In this document: positions 6,018 through 7,550 of the stretch, piece after piece
How the letters are laid out: each line of letters starts with the position of its first letter
Numbering within the stretch: position 1 is the stretch's first letter
From: Thiorhodovibrio sp.
GTDB lineage: Bacteria; Pseudomonadota; Gammaproteobacteria; Chromatiales; Chromatiaceae
Assembly (NCBI GenBank): GCA_007128075.1
Contig: SKYD01000157.1
Location: 1-7,550 of the forward strand
DNA length: 7,550 nucleotides
Direction: 5' to 3'
Translations under genes and position numbers: made by a program
The notes under the pieces: model-generated
Told to the model about the DNA's origin: nothing
The model's input: only the letters and a program-made list of their open reading frames with translations
Databases searched by the model: none

Positions 6018-6902
6018 CTAATCGTATCCTAAACTGGCAAGCACGGTGGCGTTGCTGCTCCAGCCTTGCTTGACCTTCACCCACACCGTGAGATGCACCG
6101 CACAGCCAAATAATTTCTGCATCTCTTGCCGCGCTTGGCTGGCAGTGGCTTTGAGTGCGCCTCCGCCCTGACCGATAATAATCCCTTTTTGGCTGTCGCG
6201 CTCGACCCAAATCAAGGCACCAATCCGATAGCACCCGTCCTGTTCCTGAAAAGATTCAATCGACACCGATGTGCGATAGGGCAGCTCATCGCCATAGCGT
6301 TGCACCAATTGTTCGCGCAGCAACTCAGCGGCAAGAAAGCGCGCTGAGCGATCAGTGAGCTGATCTTCTGGAAACAAATTGTCGCCTTCTGGCAACAGCG
6401 CAAGCGCATGAGTCTCTAAGGTATCGAGCTGTTCACCGCGACGGGCGGAGATTGGAATGAGCGCAGCAAAATGATGATGCGTTGCCAAAGTCTCCAGATA
6501 GGGCAGCAGAGCCGATTTATCCTCGACAAGATCAACCTTGTTGACTGCCGCCAAGATTGGCACCCCGGTCTCGGCAACCGCCGTGAGCGCGAGTTGATCC
6601 TCGGCGTTGAATTTTAACGCCTCAACCACGAACACAATCGCATCGACCTCAGCCAAGGCACTGCGCGCAGCGCGGTTGAGATAGCGGTTGAGAGCCCCGT
6701 CACCGCGCTGATGCAGTCCAGGTGTGTCAACAAACAGCAACTGCCCCTCAGCGCGGGTTTTAATGCCAAGAATAGCATGGCGCGTGGTTTGCGCTTTGTG
6801 CGAGGTGATCGCCAATTTTTGACCCAGCAGCCGATTGAGCAGCGTGGATTTGCCGACATTGGGGCGACCGACGATGGCGAGCGTACCGCAGCGATTAGCC
6901 AT
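6018..6902 (-). CDS. era: GTPase Era, 16S rRNA-binding ribosome assembly factor
   Basis: Era is an essential GTPase that binds the 3' end of 16S rRNA and aids 30S maturation, working at the ribosome and inner membrane face. The 294 residues contain the complete GTPase set: GRPNVGKST (G1, 12-20), the SHKAQTTRH switch (34-42), DTPG (G3, 59-62), NKVD (G4, 121-124) and SARRG (G5, 152-156). The C-terminal KH RNA-binding domain includes GIIIGQGGGALK (240-251) and the closing VWVKVKQGW (273-281). The GxxG loop has Gln where many homologues carry Lys or Asn, an ordinary substitution. The ATG overlaps the rnc stop by 8 bases, so the two genes are probably translationally coupled, as in many bacteria. 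Confidence 0.97.
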   Translation of the reverse strand: MANRCGTLAIVGRPNVGKSTLLNRLLGQKLAITSHKAQTTRHAILGIKTRAEGQLLFVDTPGLHQRGDGALNRYLNRAARSALAEVDAIVFVVEALKFNAEDQLALTAVAETGVPILAAVNKVDLVEDKSALLPYLETLATHHHFAALIPISARRGEQLDTLETHALALLPEGDNLFPEDQLTDRSARFLAAELLREQLVQRYGDELPYRTSVSIESFQEQDGCYRIGALIWVERDSQKGIIIGQGGGALKATASQARQEMQKLFGCAVHLTVWVKVKQGWSSNATVLASLGYD

Positions 6903-7550
6903 GACGCAAGTGCCCAGTCAGCAGTTCGAGCATGTGGCTGGCGGCCTGCTGTTCAGCACGACGGCGGCTGGTGCCCTCGCCGAGGGTCTCGGTGGTTGAA
7001 TTGAGCAGCCGGCAGCGCACAGTAAACCGCTGATCGTGTTGTTTGCCAGTGGTGGCAACCACCTCATATTCGGGTAAATTCAAATGCAGCCCTTGCAGAT
7101 ATTCTTGCAATCGTGTTTTTGGGTCTTTTTTCGGTGCCTCACTGACCGCCGCCAGCGGATCAGCAAACAGCCGCAGGATTAAACGCTCGGCGGCGGCAAA
7201 GCCTTGGTCGAGATAATAGGCACCTAACAGTGCCTCAAAGGCATCGGCAAGAATCGAGTCACGGGTGTAGCCGCCAGTGCGTAATTCACCAGAGCCGAGA
7301 CGCAGTTGATCGCCGAGTTTAAGCGCACGCGCCCGCGCTGCCAACGCCTCCTGTTTGACCAGACTGGCGCGCGCCCGACTTAACGCCCCCTCATCAGCCT
7401 CGGGAAAGCGGTGCATCAGGGTCTCGGCAATGACAAACCCCAACAGGGCATCGCCTAAAAACTCCAACCGCTCATTGTTTTCGCTGCTGGCACTGCGATG
7501 GGTCAATGCCTGCGTAAACAGCTCAGGCTGCTGGATCGGACGCTCGACCA
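6895..7550 (-). CDS. rnc: Ribonuclease III, missing only its first residues at the window edge
   Basis: RNase III cleaves double-stranded RNA, processing rRNA precursors and some mRNAs, including often its own leader. The frame is open from the right edge to a TAA at 6897-6895. It reads VERPIQQPELFTQALTHRS at the start, so the TTG at 7506 lies inside the conserved ALTHRS block and is not the true start. About 217 residues are visible; compared with roughly 226 in E. coli, some ten are missing. The catalytic signature NNERLEFLGDALLG is intact, and a second acidic site lies in ADAFEALLGAYYLDQG. The C-terminal double-stranded RNA-binding domain begins at DPKTRLQEYLQG, passes through the YEVV and RFTVRCRL strands, and ends with GTSRRRAEQQAASHMLELL. 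Gene order rnc-era is conserved widely. Identity is certain. Confidence 0.97.
   Translation of the reverse strand, partial: VERPIQQPELFTQALTHRSASSENNERLEFLGDALLGFVIAETLMHRFPEADEGALSRARASLVKQEALAARARALKLGDQLRLGSGELRTGGYTRDSILADAFEALLGAYYLDQGFAAAERLILRLFADPLAAVSEAPKKDPKTRLQEYLQGLHLNLPEYEVVATTGKQHDQRFTVRCRLLNSTTETLGEGTSRRRAEQQAASHMLELLTGHLRHG

Overview
This window looks like a chromosomal segment of a gammaproteobacterium with a small, AT-rich accessory patch at its left edge. The lineage is inferred from the gene content: a CobT of the pseudomonad-like type (LGT motif in place of the usual VDxG motif), a ccoNOQP operon for cbb3 oxidase, and the rnc-era-pdxJ cluster. Genus and species cannot be read from the sequence.

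Layout. Bases 1-270 are the C-terminal end of an IS630-family transposase that runs in from the left. Its likely right terminus lies near 284-309. Bases 366-701 encode a small HEPN-domain protein, and its natural C-terminus continues in another frame to 777 after a run of six T. This left part is AT-rich (hand counts: about 32% GC at 301-360 and 28% at 541-600). From 813 onward the DNA is GC-richer backbone (about 60% at 1321-1380). cobT (813-1868, plus strand) converges with a minus-strand block that fills the rest of the window. Read in its own direction from the right edge, that block is rnc (partial), era, pdxJ, then ccoN, ccoO, ccoQ, ccoP.

How the genes work together. rnc, era and pdxJ are packed with an 8-base overlap and a 4-base gap, so they are probably translationally coupled. 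They cover rRNA and mRNA processing, 30S maturation and the last committed step of pyridoxal phosphate synthesis. recO, which commonly sits between era and pdxJ in gammaproteobacteria, is absent here. After a 59-base gap, ccoNOQP encodes all four structural subunits of the high-affinity cbb3 cytochrome c oxidase, which suggests a microaerobic respiratory capacity. All heme, copper and cytochrome c ligands are intact. The assembly genes ccoGHIS are not in the window. CobT works in the lower-ligand branch of cobalamin assembly and stands alone here, with no cobalamin riboswitch visible upstream.

Most of the window is ordinary core metabolism. The best candidates for a second look are the frameshifted HEPN gene beside the IS630 remnant, the loss of recO from its usual slot, an elongated CcoO, and an AT-rich patch inside ccoN. 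I see no convincing novel multi-gene system.
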